A stretch of 64,000 bases of DNA. Source: Mucilaginibacter sp. GTDB lineage: Bacteria > Bacteroidota > Bacteroidia > Sphingobacteriales > Sphingobacteriaceae. Position 1 is the stretch's first letter. Each line of letters starts with the position of its first letter. The notes under the pieces are model-generated. The model was not told the DNA's origin, made no database searches, and saw nothing but the letters and a program-made list of their open reading frames with translations. The stretch spans positions 1-64,000 of the forward strand of contig JAQBOV010000018.1 in the NCBI GenBank assembly GCA_028287895.1, given 5' to 3'. Made by a program: the position numbers and the translations under genes. This document shows positions 1-7,042 of the stretch, in pieces.

Positions 1-150
1 GTTTTATCATATGCCGCTTGCAAAGGTACTCATTCAACCAGTACCACCGACACCACAAAGGTGGTAGATTCAACAAAGAGCACTGAAGATGATACAACAA
101 AGAGCAAAGTTGTTGATACAACAAAAAGAGACACCACCAAAAGACCGTAA
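1..150 (+). CDS. Thr/Lys/Asp-rich small lipoprotein, 3' part (copy 1)
   Basis: The reading frame is open from base 1 to a TAA at 148-150, so only the last 49 codons are in the window. It begins inside a signal peptide with a lipobox-like YAAC followed by Lys-Gly, exactly where the two downstream copies have AAAC-Lys-Gly. The mature part is made of Thr, Lys, Asp and Ser with repeats such as DTTK. It is the first member of a tandem family of three. Function is unknown. The composition suggests a disordered, surface or periplasmic lipid-anchored tail. A terminator follows at 175-201. Confidence 0.75.
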   Translation, partial: VLSYAACKGTHSTSTTDTTKVVDSTKSTEDDTTKSKVVDTTKRDTTKRP

Positions 151-174
151 TCATTGATTTATGATATTTTATAT

Positions 175-201
175 GGCAACCCATTACCCGGTTGCCTTTT
201 T
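175..201 (+). terminator. Rho-independent terminator after lipoprotein copy 1
   Basis: Perfect 7-bp stem GGCAACC (175-181) with GGTTGCC (190-196), followed by TTTTT. It lies 25 bases after the stop of the partial lipoprotein gene. Confidence 0.7.
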
Positions 202-305
202 GATTGCATAAACGACTAACCACATGGATAAAATATAAAATTTAAAAAAAGATGGGTTACCTTTTTGGATTTCTCGTATTAATTGCAAAACAATAAACAA
301 ACAAT

Positions 306-512
306 ATGAAAAATTCATTCAAATTAGGTTTCTTAGCTCTTGCTATCGCTGTTTCTGCTGCTGCTTGCAAAGGTAATTCTTCAAGCACTGCTACTGATTC
401 TACTAAAACTGTAGATTCTACTAAAACTACTGTTGTTGATACAACTAAAAAAGCTGATTCTACTAAAGCAGCTACTGATACAACTAAAAAAGACACTACT
501 AAAAAGAAATAA
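306..512 (+). CDS. Thr/Lys-rich small lipoprotein (copy 2)
   Basis: 68 residues. The N-terminal 21 residues form a lipoprotein signal peptide (MKNSFK, hydrophobic core, lipobox AAAC at about residues 18-21). The mature part is almost only Ser, Thr, Asp, Lys and Val with repeated DSTK/DTTK units and a Lys-rich end, so it is probably disordered. The signal peptide is nearly identical to that of the next gene, and the 5' flank (GGGTTACCTTTTT then GTATTAAT) is shared too, so a whole promoter-gene unit was duplicated. Codons are strongly T/A-ending (ACT, GAT, AAA), which fits high expression. No known domain; function unknown. Confidence 0.8.
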   Translation: MKNSFKLGFLALAIAVSAAACKGNSSSTATDSTKTVDSTKTTVVDTTKKADSTKAATDTTKKDTTKKK

Positions 513-576
513 TCAAGGTAGGGAACTAAGTAATTTTAGTTTTCTCTGCTGATTTTTTAGTTTTTTACATTCTTTC

Positions 577-620
577 AAAAGGTAATTTGTGATTTTTTTA
601 AAATTACGGGTTACCTTTTT
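577..620 (+). terminator. Probable terminator between lipoprotein copies 2 and 3
   Basis: AAAAGGTAA (577-585) pairs with TTACCTTTT (611-619) around a 25-base AT-rich loop and runs into a T tract. The stem is A/T-rich and the loop long, so termination may be weak. The right arm is part of the repeated leader sequence that precedes each lipoprotein gene. Confidence 0.4.
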
Positions 621-673
621 TGATTTATTGTATTAATAAGCAAAACTATTAATCACTTTTTAAAAAAACTAAA

Positions 674-898
674 ATGAAAAATTCATTCAAAATCGGTTTC
701 TTAGCTTTGGCTATCGCTGTTTCTGCTGCTGCTTGTAAAGGTAAAGGTGGCTCTTCTTCTGCTGACTCTACCAAAGCTGCTGACTCAGCTAAAATGGCTG
801 ACTCAGCTAAAATGGCTACTGACACTGCTAAGAAAGACACTGGCAAAATGAAAATGTCTACTGACACTACTAAGAAAGACACTACTAAAAAGAAGTAA
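674..898 (+). CDS. Asp/Ser/Thr/Lys-rich small lipoprotein (copy 3)
   Basis: 74 residues. Signal peptide and lipobox (AAAC at about residues 18-21) are almost identical to copy 2. The mature chain carries repeats of the type ADSTKAADSAKMADSAKM and then DTTKKDTTKKK, differing from copy 2 by Ala and Met in the repeat unit. This looks like repeat drift inside a recently duplicated family. No catalytic domain is visible; it would be an outer-membrane-anchored, highly charged disordered tail. A strong hairpin terminator follows at 914-950. Confidence 0.8.
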   Translation: MKNSFKIGFLALAIAVSAAACKGKGGSSSADSTKAADSAKMADSAKMATDTAKKDTGKMKMSTDTTKKDTTKKK

Positions 899-913
899 TT
901 CCTTTGAAACATT

Positions 914-950
914 AAAAACGCTCCCTGGTGTATGCCCGGGAGCGTTTTTT
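914..950. terminator. Bidirectional terminator
   Basis: AAAAACGCTCCC pairs with GGGAGCGTTTTT around a short loop. A/T tracts on both sides let it serve lipoprotein copy 3 on the plus strand and the convergent small lipoprotein gene (954-1118) on the minus strand. Confidence 0.85.
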
Positions 951-953
951 GTT

Positions 954-1118
954 TTATTTACTCCTGAACAGTGAGATGATCCATATAATGATGGCGACCA
1001 CTACCAGTATCGAAATAATCCCTACCGCCACACCTGCTTTAAAGATTCCGGTTATCACCGAACACCCGCTTAAGGCAGCCATCCCCAGCGCAAATAATAA
1101 TAAAGTTAATCTGTTCAT
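954..1118 (-). CDS. Short membrane lipoprotein, 54 aa
   Basis: A 54-codon minus-strand frame starting at ATG (1118-1116) and ending at TAA (956-954). The protein begins MNRLTLLLFALGMAALSGC, a clear lipoprotein signal peptide with lipobox LSGC at residues 16-19. A strongly hydrophobic stretch (about residues 30-50, Gly/Ile/Val-rich) and a basic end (FRSK) follow. Very short proteins with this plan are frequent in Sphingobacteriaceae and carry no reliable functional name. It ends at the shared terminator 914-950. The plus-strand frame across it is a shadow. Confidence 0.65.
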   Translation of the reverse strand: MNRLTLLLFALGMAALSGCSVITGIFKAGVAVGIISILVVVAIIIWIISLFRSK

Positions 1119-1293
1119 TTTAAAATATTTTAAGCCTGATTTGGGTTAAGCACTCTCCTATTACAAAAAAAGAGCGGTTAAAGTTTTATCGGTTAGCTTA
1201 TTAGTTGATCGAGTTTTAAAAAGAGGCTCAATCTCAGCCCTAGCTATAACTTAATCAACTTAATTCCTAAATTCGGCCCATTACATTCAGCTT

Positions 1294-2796
1294 ATGGATA
1301 CACCCTTATTGTCTGTTAATCATGCAGTACTCAAAATAGGCAGCACCACAGTTTTTAACAATTTAAATTTCCAGGTAGATAAAGGCGAAAACTGGGCGCT
1401 GATAGGTGACAGCGGTTCTGGTAAGAGTGCATTGCTGCAAGTTATTGCGGGCAAATTTCACCTTTCATCGGGAAGCATCAGGTATTATTTCCACGAGAAT
1501 TTTTTGCAAAAACATCACCCGGATGATGCGCATTTAACTTTTCACCGGTTAATCGCATTAGTTGAATCAAGGCACCATTTCCGCAACCTGTCCAATACCA
1601 GCGATTTTTATTATCAGCAACGTTATAACTCATCTGACTCGGAAGATGCATTAACGGTTGAAGAATATCTGTCCGCCATCAAACCTTTTTTTGATGGGCC
1701 CGCTTGCTGGAGCCTCCCTAAAACGCTGCAAAGACTAAAGCTGGACGAACTAAAAGACAAGCAGCTGATCAAATTATCAAACGGCGAGACCAAACGCCTG
1801 ATGATAGCAGTCGCCTTGCTTAAAAACCCCGTGTTACTGATGCTTGATAATCCGCTTGCCGGACTGGATGTGCAAACAAGGGCAGAATTTAATTTGATTA
1901 TAAGCGATATCATCGGATCGGGCATTACAGTTATCATGGCTACTTCTCCTTTGGAAATACCGGCTGCAATTACCAAGGTAGCTGTGTTACAGAAAGGCAC
2001 TATCGCCCAGCAAATACCTGTAAAACATTTGGATCCGGCAGCCTTTACTCAGACCGGTAACCAAAAGCTGGACAGGGATGAACTCAGCGCTTTGCTCAAT
2101 ACCAACAGGAATGCTAACTATAAATGGGTCGTGAAAATGGACAAGATCAATATCACTTATGGCCAAAAGGCGATCTTAAAGAATGTCGACTGGCAGATAA
2201 AGCAAGGCGACCGCTGGGCGCTGCTTGGCCCAAACGGGGCGGGCAAATCAACCTTGTTAAGTTTGATCAATGGCGATAATCCGCAGGCCTATGCTAATGA
2301 TATTATTTTATTCGACCGGAAACGTGGAACCGGCGAAAGTATATGGGATATTAAAAGCAAAACCGGCTTTGTATCACCCGAACTATATCAGTATTTCCCA
2401 ACGGATAACAGTTGCCTGCAGGTGATCGAATCCGGCTTTTATGATACGCTGGGCCTGTTTCGGCCCAGCGATTCAATAAAAACGGCAATAGCCCTGCGAT
2501 GGATGCGAGCCCTTGAGATAGACCATTATGCACGGATATTATTAAAAAATATTCCTGCCAGTGCCCAGCGCCTTTGCCTGCTGGCAAGGGCATTGATAAA
2601 AAATCCCTCGTTATTAATTTTTGACGAACCTTGCCAGGGCATGGACACGCATCAGCAGCAGCATTTTAAAATGCTTGTGGATACCATTTGCGAGCTAAGT
2701 GACGTGACCCTGATTTACGTCACCCATTACCAGCATGAGATACCGGGTAGTGTGGATAAAATTTTGAGGCTGGATAAGGGATTGGTTGTTGGGTAG
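1294..2796 (+). CDS. Tandem ABC ATPase, ModF/PhrA-like
   Basis: 500 residues with two complete ABC ATPase domains and no membrane segment, the architecture and length of ModF (about 490 aa). Domain 1 has Walker A GDSGSGKS at 38-45, signature LSNGE at 161-165 and Walker B ending in Asp185-Asn186, so the usual catalytic Glu is Asn. Domain 2 has Walker A GPNGAGKS at 312-319 and intact Asp444-Glu445, but its signature region (NIPASAQR) is degenerate. Only one composite site may therefore hydrolyse ATP. The substrate is unknown; ModF is tied to molybdate in enterobacteria, but no mod genes lie here. A hairpin repeat follows the stop. Confidence 0.85.
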   Translation: MDTPLLSVNHAVLKIGSTTVFNNLNFQVDKGENWALIGDSGSGKSALLQVIAGKFHLSSGSIRYYFHENFLQKHHPDDAHLTFHRLIALVESRHHFRNLSNTSDFYYQQRYNSSDSEDALTVEEYLSAIKPFFDGPACWSLPKTLQRLKLDELKDKQLIKLSNGETKRLMIAVALLKNPVLLMLDNPLAGLDVQTRAEFNLIISDIIGSGITVIMATSPLEIPAAITKVAVLQKGTIAQQIPVKHLDPAAFTQTGNQKLDRDELSALLNTNRNANYKWVVKMDKINITYGQKAILKNVDWQIKQGDRWALLGPNGAGKSTLLSLINGDNPQAYANDIILFDRKRGTGESIWDIKSKTGFVSPELYQYFPTDNSCLQVIESGFYDTLGLFRPSDSIKTAIALRWMRALEIDHYARILLKNIPASAQRLCLLARALIKNPSLLIFDEPCQGMDTHQQQHFKMLVDTICELSDVTLIYVTHYQHEIPGSVDKILRLDKGLVVG

Positions 2797-2860
2797 GGAC
2801 GCGATGCATCGGGTCTTTCTTGAATGCTTACAGAGCGATGCGTCGCATCTCTACGATATT
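2794..2860. repeat. Intergenic palindromic repeat (GACGCGATGC type)
   Basis: An imperfect palindrome: GTAGGGACGCGATGCATC on the left matches the reverse complement of GATGCGTCGCATCTCTAC on the right at 15 of 18 positions. Elements with a GAGACGC/GCGTCTC core are, from memory, dispersed in many Sphingobacteriaceae genomes. It overlaps the end of the ModF-like gene. Confidence 0.6.
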
Positions 2861-2948
2861 TTATTCATTTTAAACCTATTATATTACCTATAAATTTATC
2901 AAAATGTCATTTTAACTAGGTAGTTATCCGGCGTATTGCTTATTGACT

Positions 2949-2956
2949 TATCTTTG
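2949..2956 (+). promoter_or_regulatory. TAnnTTTG -7 box of mqnC
   Basis: TATCTTTG is a perfect match to the Bacteroidota -7 consensus TAnnTTTG. Only five bases (TTACC) separate it from the mqnC ATG at 2962, so transcription would start at or within a few bases of the start codon. Confidence 0.55.
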
Positions 2957-2961
2957 TTACC

Positions 2962-4086
2962 ATGAATACAGCCGATTTGCTGCAACGCGCGTTAAATTTT
3001 GATTTCCTGAGTATCGATGAAGGTGTCCACCTTTATCATCAGGCGCCCACAACCGATTTAATGTATGTGGCCAACGGGTTACGCAAAAAGCAAGTACCAC
3101 ATGGTAAAGTTACCTGGCAAATCGATCGTAATGTAAATACCACCAATGTTTGTATTGCGAATTGCAAGTTTTGTAATTTCTTTCGCAGGCCGGGCCACGA
3201 GGATAGTTATATCACCGACATTGAAACCTACAAGCAAAAGATAGAGGAAACCTTCCGCTATGGCGGCGACCAGTTGCTGCTGCAGGGTGGTCACCACCCC
3301 GATCTGGGCTTAAAATTTTATGCCGACCTGTTTAAACAATTAAAAGAACTATATCCAACGTTAAAACTACACTCACTAGGGCCGCCCGAGATCGCTCACG
3401 TGTCTAAACTCGAAGGCATGAGCCATATCGAGGTGCTGCGCGAATTAAAAGCAGCGGGGCTTGATTCGCTCCCCGGCGCCGGTGCGGAGATATTGAATGA
3501 CCGTGTACGCAGGCTCATCTCAAAAGGAAAATGCGGCGGCAAGGAATGGCTGGATGTAATGCGCGCGGCTCACCAATTAAATCTGCCCAGCTCGGCAACT
3601 ATGATGTTTGGTCACGTGGAAACCATTGAGGAGCGCTTTGAGCATTTGGTTTGGATACGCCAAGTACAGTCCGAAAAACCAGAGGGTACTTATGGCTTTG
3701 TGGCGTTTATCCCATGGCCTTTCCAGGACGATGGTACTTTGCTGCGTAAAGTGCGTGGCATCACTAATAATGTTTCCGGCGATGAGTATATCCGAATGAT
3801 TGCATTAAGCCGTATCATGTTGCCTAATATTAAAAACATACAGGCTTCCTGGTTAACTGTGGGGAAACAAGTGGCACAAATCTGCCTTCATGCAGGTGCC
3901 AATGACTTTGGCTCCATCATGATCGAAGAAAATGTGGTATCAGCCGCCGGTGCCCCCCATCGGTTCACAGCAAAGGGTATTCAGGATTCAATTATCGAAG
4001 CCGGTTTCCAGCCGCAGTTACGCAATCAGAAATATGAATGGCGTGATATTCCTGCACAGATCGAAGAACAGGTGATCAATTATTAA
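2962..4086 (+). CDS. mqnC: Cyclic dehypoxanthine futalosine synthase (MqnC)
   Basis: 374 residues, full length. A radical SAM enzyme of the futalosine route to menaquinone: it turns dehypoxanthine futalosine into the cyclic spiro product. The radical SAM cluster motif CxxxCxxC is at Cys64, Cys68 and Cys71 (CIANCKFC), followed by family-typical motifs YGGDQLLLQGGHHPDL and LGPPEI. Its presence implies that this organism makes menaquinone by the futalosine route, at least in part; no other mqn gene is in the window. The start is supported by the TAnnTTTG box just upstream. It appears to be a single-gene unit with a hairpin about 80 bases downstream. Confidence 0.95.
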   Translation: MNTADLLQRALNFDFLSIDEGVHLYHQAPTTDLMYVANGLRKKQVPHGKVTWQIDRNVNTTNVCIANCKFCNFFRRPGHEDSYITDIETYKQKIEETFRYGGDQLLLQGGHHPDLGLKFYADLFKQLKELYPTLKLHSLGPPEIAHVSKLEGMSHIEVLRELKAAGLDSLPGAGAEILNDRVRRLISKGKCGGKEWLDVMRAAHQLNLPSSATMMFGHVETIEERFEHLVWIRQVQSEKPEGTYGFVAFIPWPFQDDGTLLRKVRGITNNVSGDEYIRMIALSRIMLPNIKNIQASWLTVGKQVAQICLHAGANDFGSIMIEENVVSAAGAPHRFTAKGIQDSIIEAGFQPQLRNQKYEWRDIPAQIEEQVINY

Positions 4087-4167
4087 GCAAGAGCCTGGAG
4101 TCAACAATTGTCAGGGTTTTTTCCTGGCTTTTCACTTCTGGTTCTAAAGGGCGCTCTGCTTTAAAAA

Positions 4168-4198
4168 AAGGCCGGTTACTCTCGCAGTTTCCGGCCTT
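4168..4198. terminator. Hairpin downstream of mqnC
   Basis: AAGGCCGG (4168-4175) pairs with CCGGCCTT (4191-4198). The T tract (seven T) follows the stem on the minus strand, while on the plus strand only TTAT follows. It probably ends mqnC transcripts inefficiently or blocks antisense reading; no believable minus-strand gene lies upstream of it. Confidence 0.45.
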
Positions 4199-4504
4199 AT
4201 ACATCTACCTATGAAAAACAGCCCTTTGTGGGGGTCGCGTATATATAGCCAAATCTTGTGCCACCATTTAAAAAGTGGCTTTTAACTATAAATAACTTAA
4301 CCATTAGAACATATGTTAATCGACTGTGGAGTTTTTTCCACCGCATGTTGCATTTTTTCCCGTTTTTTTCCTGAAATCGATATTCTCCACAACAAATCTC
4401 CCCAATTGTTAACATCTCTTAACTCAACTTCACATCTTTTAACTATTAGCATTAAGCATATCTTTGCATATTTGAAGCTTACTAAGTAAACTATTACCGA
4501 TCCA
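4199..4504. other. Intergenic region upstream of scpB
   Basis: AT-rich stretch of about 300 bases. Frames here on the minus strand have no start context or recognisable product and cross the scpB start, so I treat the region as non-coding. The only signal I see is the scpB promoter box at 4459-4466. Confidence 0.5.
4459..4466 (+). promoter_or_regulatory. TAnnTTTG -7 box of scpB
   Basis: TATCTTTG, a perfect -7 consensus match, 38 bases before the scpB ATG. The implied leader is about 32 bases. No good TTTG -33 element is visible. Confidence 0.5.
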
Positions 4505-5065
4505 ATGGAAAATCCGGAACTATATATCGAGGCGCTCATTTTTTCTTCAGAACAAAGTATCCGTATTGAAGAAATTATGTATTGTCTTCAATCAGCCTTT
4601 CAACGGGATTTCACCAAAGATGAGGTGATACTCAGCCTGGGCAACATTCAGAAAAAATACGATGACGAAAATTTTGCTATCGAACTGGTGAATATTTCTA
4701 ATGGCTACCAATTTTTGACAAAAAAAAACTACCATTCTGTTATAAGTTTATTGCAATTACAGCGTTCAAAAAAGAAGTTGAGCCCTGCTGCCCTGGAGAC
4801 TTTGGCCATTATAGCTTACAAGCAGACAGTAACCAAATTAGAGATAGAACAAATACGCGGTGTAAACAGCGAATATTCTATACAAAAACTGCTCGAAAAA
4901 GAGCTGATTACCATCATCGGGAAGTCGGAAACGGTTGGCAGGCCTATTTTATACAGCACAAGCCAACAATTTATGGATTATTTCGGTATTAATGACCTGA
5001 GCGAATTACCGCAAATAAAAGAGTTTACAGATAATTCGGTCTCAATCGGAGAGCAAACAGAATAA
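4505..5065 (+). CDS. scpB: SMC-Scp complex subunit ScpB
   Basis: 186 residues, the usual length. ScpB binds ScpA and the kleisin-SMC complex that condenses and segregates the chromosome. Two winged-helix domains are evident. The diagnostic stretch LSPAALETLAIIAYKQTVTK at about residues 97-116 is followed by EIEQIRGV and GRPILYSTS near the C-terminus. A small acidic protein gene follows 134 bases downstream on the same strand. Confidence 0.93.
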   Translation: MENPELYIEALIFSSEQSIRIEEIMYCLQSAFQRDFTKDEVILSLGNIQKKYDDENFAIELVNISNGYQFLTKKNYHSVISLLQLQRSKKKLSPAALETLAIIAYKQTVTKLEIEQIRGVNSEYSIQKLLEKELITIIGKSETVGRPILYSTSQQFMDYFGINDLSELPQIKEFTDNSVSIGEQTE

Positions 5066-5199
5066 TTTTTAAATGTATTTTCTTTGAAAATGATTTTAAT
5101 TATTTTTGAAATACAATGCAAATTTAAAAAAAAAGATAATTTGCATTTGAATTGATTTAAATATAACTTGATGTATATTTCATAAATAGATCGTCGCAA

Positions 5200-5400
5200 A
5201 TGGAAACGCCAAAAAGAACAGTTAAAAAAACGACCGCTTCTAAAAGCATGGCCGCAAAAAAACCGGATGAAAGTTCAGCCGATTTACCTGCGAAAAAGAG
5301 AATTATTGATGATGATGACGACGAGGATTTTGATATGCCCCTGGATGACCTTGGAAGGTATGAATCCTTTGAAGGTTATGACGAAGAAGACGATTTTTAG
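5200..5400 (+). CDS. Small charge-partitioned protein, 66 aa
   Basis: 66 residues, no signal peptide. The first half is basic (KRTVKKTTASKSMAAKK). The second half is extremely acidic (IDDDDDEDFDMPLDDL and a C-terminal GYDEEDDF). No known domain. Proteins of this size and composition occur after scpB or near housekeeping genes in related genomes as far as I remember, without assigned function. A perfect 11-bp stem terminator closes the unit at 5435-5470, which argues that it is a real transcribed gene. Confidence 0.65.
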   Translation: METPKRTVKKTTASKSMAAKKPDESSADLPAKKRIIDDDDDEDFDMPLDDLGRYESFEGYDEEDDF

Positions 5401-5434
5401 TATTAGATCCTGGTTATTAATCATATTTCCATTT

Positions 5435-5470
5435 AAAGCATTCAGACGCATGCCTCTGAATGCTTTTTTA
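5435..5470 (+). terminator. Rho-independent terminator
   Basis: AAAGCATTCAG (5435-5445) pairs perfectly with CTGAATGCTTT (5456-5466), followed by more T residues. It ends the scpB/acidic-protein unit before the next gene at 5495. Confidence 0.85.
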
Positions 5471-5494
5471 TATATACCCTTTAAGCAAGCATAA

Positions 5495-6616
5495 ATGACC
5501 ATTACCGAGGTAAACAGCAAAGCCGACAAAAAATTATTTTTAGATGTAGCCCGGATAATTTATAGGAATGATAAAAATTGGATATGTCCGCTCGATAACG
5601 ATATCGAAGCCGTTTTTGACCCCCTTAAAAATAATTTCTACCAGCACGGCAAGTGCACCCGCTGGATATTAACCGGTAATCAGGGGCAGTTGATAGGCCG
5701 CGTTGCCGCTTTTATTAATACCGAAAAAGCTTATAATTATGAGCAGCCAACTGGCGGCATGGGCTTTTTTGAATGTATTGATGACGAGAAAACAGCATTT
5801 TTACTATTTGACACAGCAAAAAACTGGCTCAAAGCCAATGGTATGCAAGCGATGGATGGCCCGATAAACTTTGGCGAGAACGATAATTTTTGGGGCTTGC
5901 TGGCCGATGGTTTTGTTCCCCCGTCATACGGTATGAATTATAATCCGCCTTACTATGTAGGTTTTTTTGAAAAATATGGATTTAAAACCCTGTATGAGCA
6001 GATAACTAACCATGTTGAGGTATATAAACCATTCCCCGAAAGGTTTACGAAGATTGCCCGGTGGGTAGCTCAAAAACCCGGATATGAGTTTAAGCATTTT
6101 AGAGCCGGTGAAATAGAAAATTTTGCTGACGATTTTATGGATATCTATAATGATGCCTGGCGCGATTTTGAAAATTTCGTACCGATTGTTAAAGCTACCA
6201 TATTAGAAAGTTTCAGGAAGATGAAACCACTGATGGACGAAAAGCTGATATGGTTTGCTTATGTAAACGGGGAACCGGCATCCTTTGTAGTGATATTACC
6301 TGATGCCAACCGGATGATCAAAACCCTGAATGGCAAGCTTAATTTGATTGGCAAACTCAAATTTCTGTATCATAAATGGAAAGGCGTTTCGCGTATGCGG
6401 GCCATTGTAATGGGTACCAAACAAAAATTTCAAAAACACGGGCTGGAATCTGCCTTATTTATTAAACTTAAAGAATATGTTTTGCCTTTGCAGCAATATG
6501 ATGAATTAGAACTGTCCTGGGTTGGCGACTTCAATGACAAAATGATCGCACTCCATCACAGTATGGGGAGTGTGTTTGGCAAAAAACATTTAACAATGCG
6601 ATACATTTTTGATTAA
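5495..6616 (+). CDS. YghO-like / BcerS-like GNAT-fold protein
   Basis: 373 residues, soluble. It resembles the YghO/BcerS-like family: an N-terminal half with FFECIDDEKTAFLLFDTAKNW and GPINFGENDNFWGLL, and a C-terminal GNAT-like half (residues about 200-370) ending RYIFD. Substrate is unknown; members have been linked to lipid or sphingolipid contexts but this is weak. It starts 24 bases after the upstream terminator, so its promoter must lie in or just after the hairpin. Neighbours give no pathway hint. Confidence 0.7.
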   Translation: MTITEVNSKADKKLFLDVARIIYRNDKNWICPLDNDIEAVFDPLKNNFYQHGKCTRWILTGNQGQLIGRVAAFINTEKAYNYEQPTGGMGFFECIDDEKTAFLLFDTAKNWLKANGMQAMDGPINFGENDNFWGLLADGFVPPSYGMNYNPPYYVGFFEKYGFKTLYEQITNHVEVYKPFPERFTKIARWVAQKPGYEFKHFRAGEIENFADDFMDIYNDAWRDFENFVPIVKATILESFRKMKPLMDEKLIWFAYVNGEPASFVVILPDANRMIKTLNGKLNLIGKLKFLYHKWKGVSRMRAIVMGTKQKFQKHGLESALFIKLKEYVLPLQQYDELELSWVGDFNDKMIALHHSMGSVFGKKHLTMRYIFD

Positions 6617-6639
6617 ACATTAAAGCGGCACCTGCAATA

Positions 6640-6981
6640 TTATGCAGTAGCTTTTGAATGCCTAAGTTCTTCAAACAGTTCAATTACCTTTTTTTGCAGG
6701 TCGATAACCTCTGCATCCCGATCCATCAATTTCTTGCTGACCAACTCCAATTCGTTAATAAACTTTTGGTCCTGTTCCTCGTCATTAAATGTGAGCAGCT
6801 GAACCACGGTCATATCAAACAAAACAGAAATCTGCTCAAGTCGTGACAAATTGATATCTGTTATCCCGGTTTCTATTTTAGAAAAAGCGGGAATGGAGAT
6901 GTCTAATTTTTTTGCAACATCTTCCTGGCTCCATCCCTTTTGGTGACGAAGTAATCTAATCTTTTTTCCAAGTGCTTTCAT
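6640..6981 (-). CDS. XRE-family helix-turn-helix regulator
   Basis: 113 residues. An HTH_3/Cro-CI domain covers residues about 7-62 (LRHQKGWSQEDVAKKLDISIPAFSKIE). Residues about 70-110 form a likely coiled coil (KFINELELVSKKLMDRDAEV...), probably for dimerisation. It is convergent with the upstream YghO-like gene and lies downstream of mpl on the same strand with a 61-base gap. Targets are unknown. Confidence 0.85.
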   Translation of the reverse strand: MKALGKKIRLLRHQKGWSQEDVAKKLDISIPAFSKIETGITDINLSRLEQISVLFDMTVVQLLTFNDEEQDQKFINELELVSKKLMDRDAEVIDLQKKVIELFEELRHSKATA

Positions 6982-7042
6982 TTTTATATATTATTTGACA
7001 AGGTTTCGCAGCAGTTAATAAAGTTACAATAAAATACTGATA

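Noticed and set aside
928..1149. Plus-strand open frame of 73 codons
   Set aside because: It crosses the terminator and is the shadow of the minus-strand short lipoprotein gene at 954-1118, which has a signal peptide and lipobox.
4209..4539. Two minus-strand frames in front of and across the scpB start
   Set aside because: No coding-like composition or recognisable product, and they overlap the scpB promoter and start.
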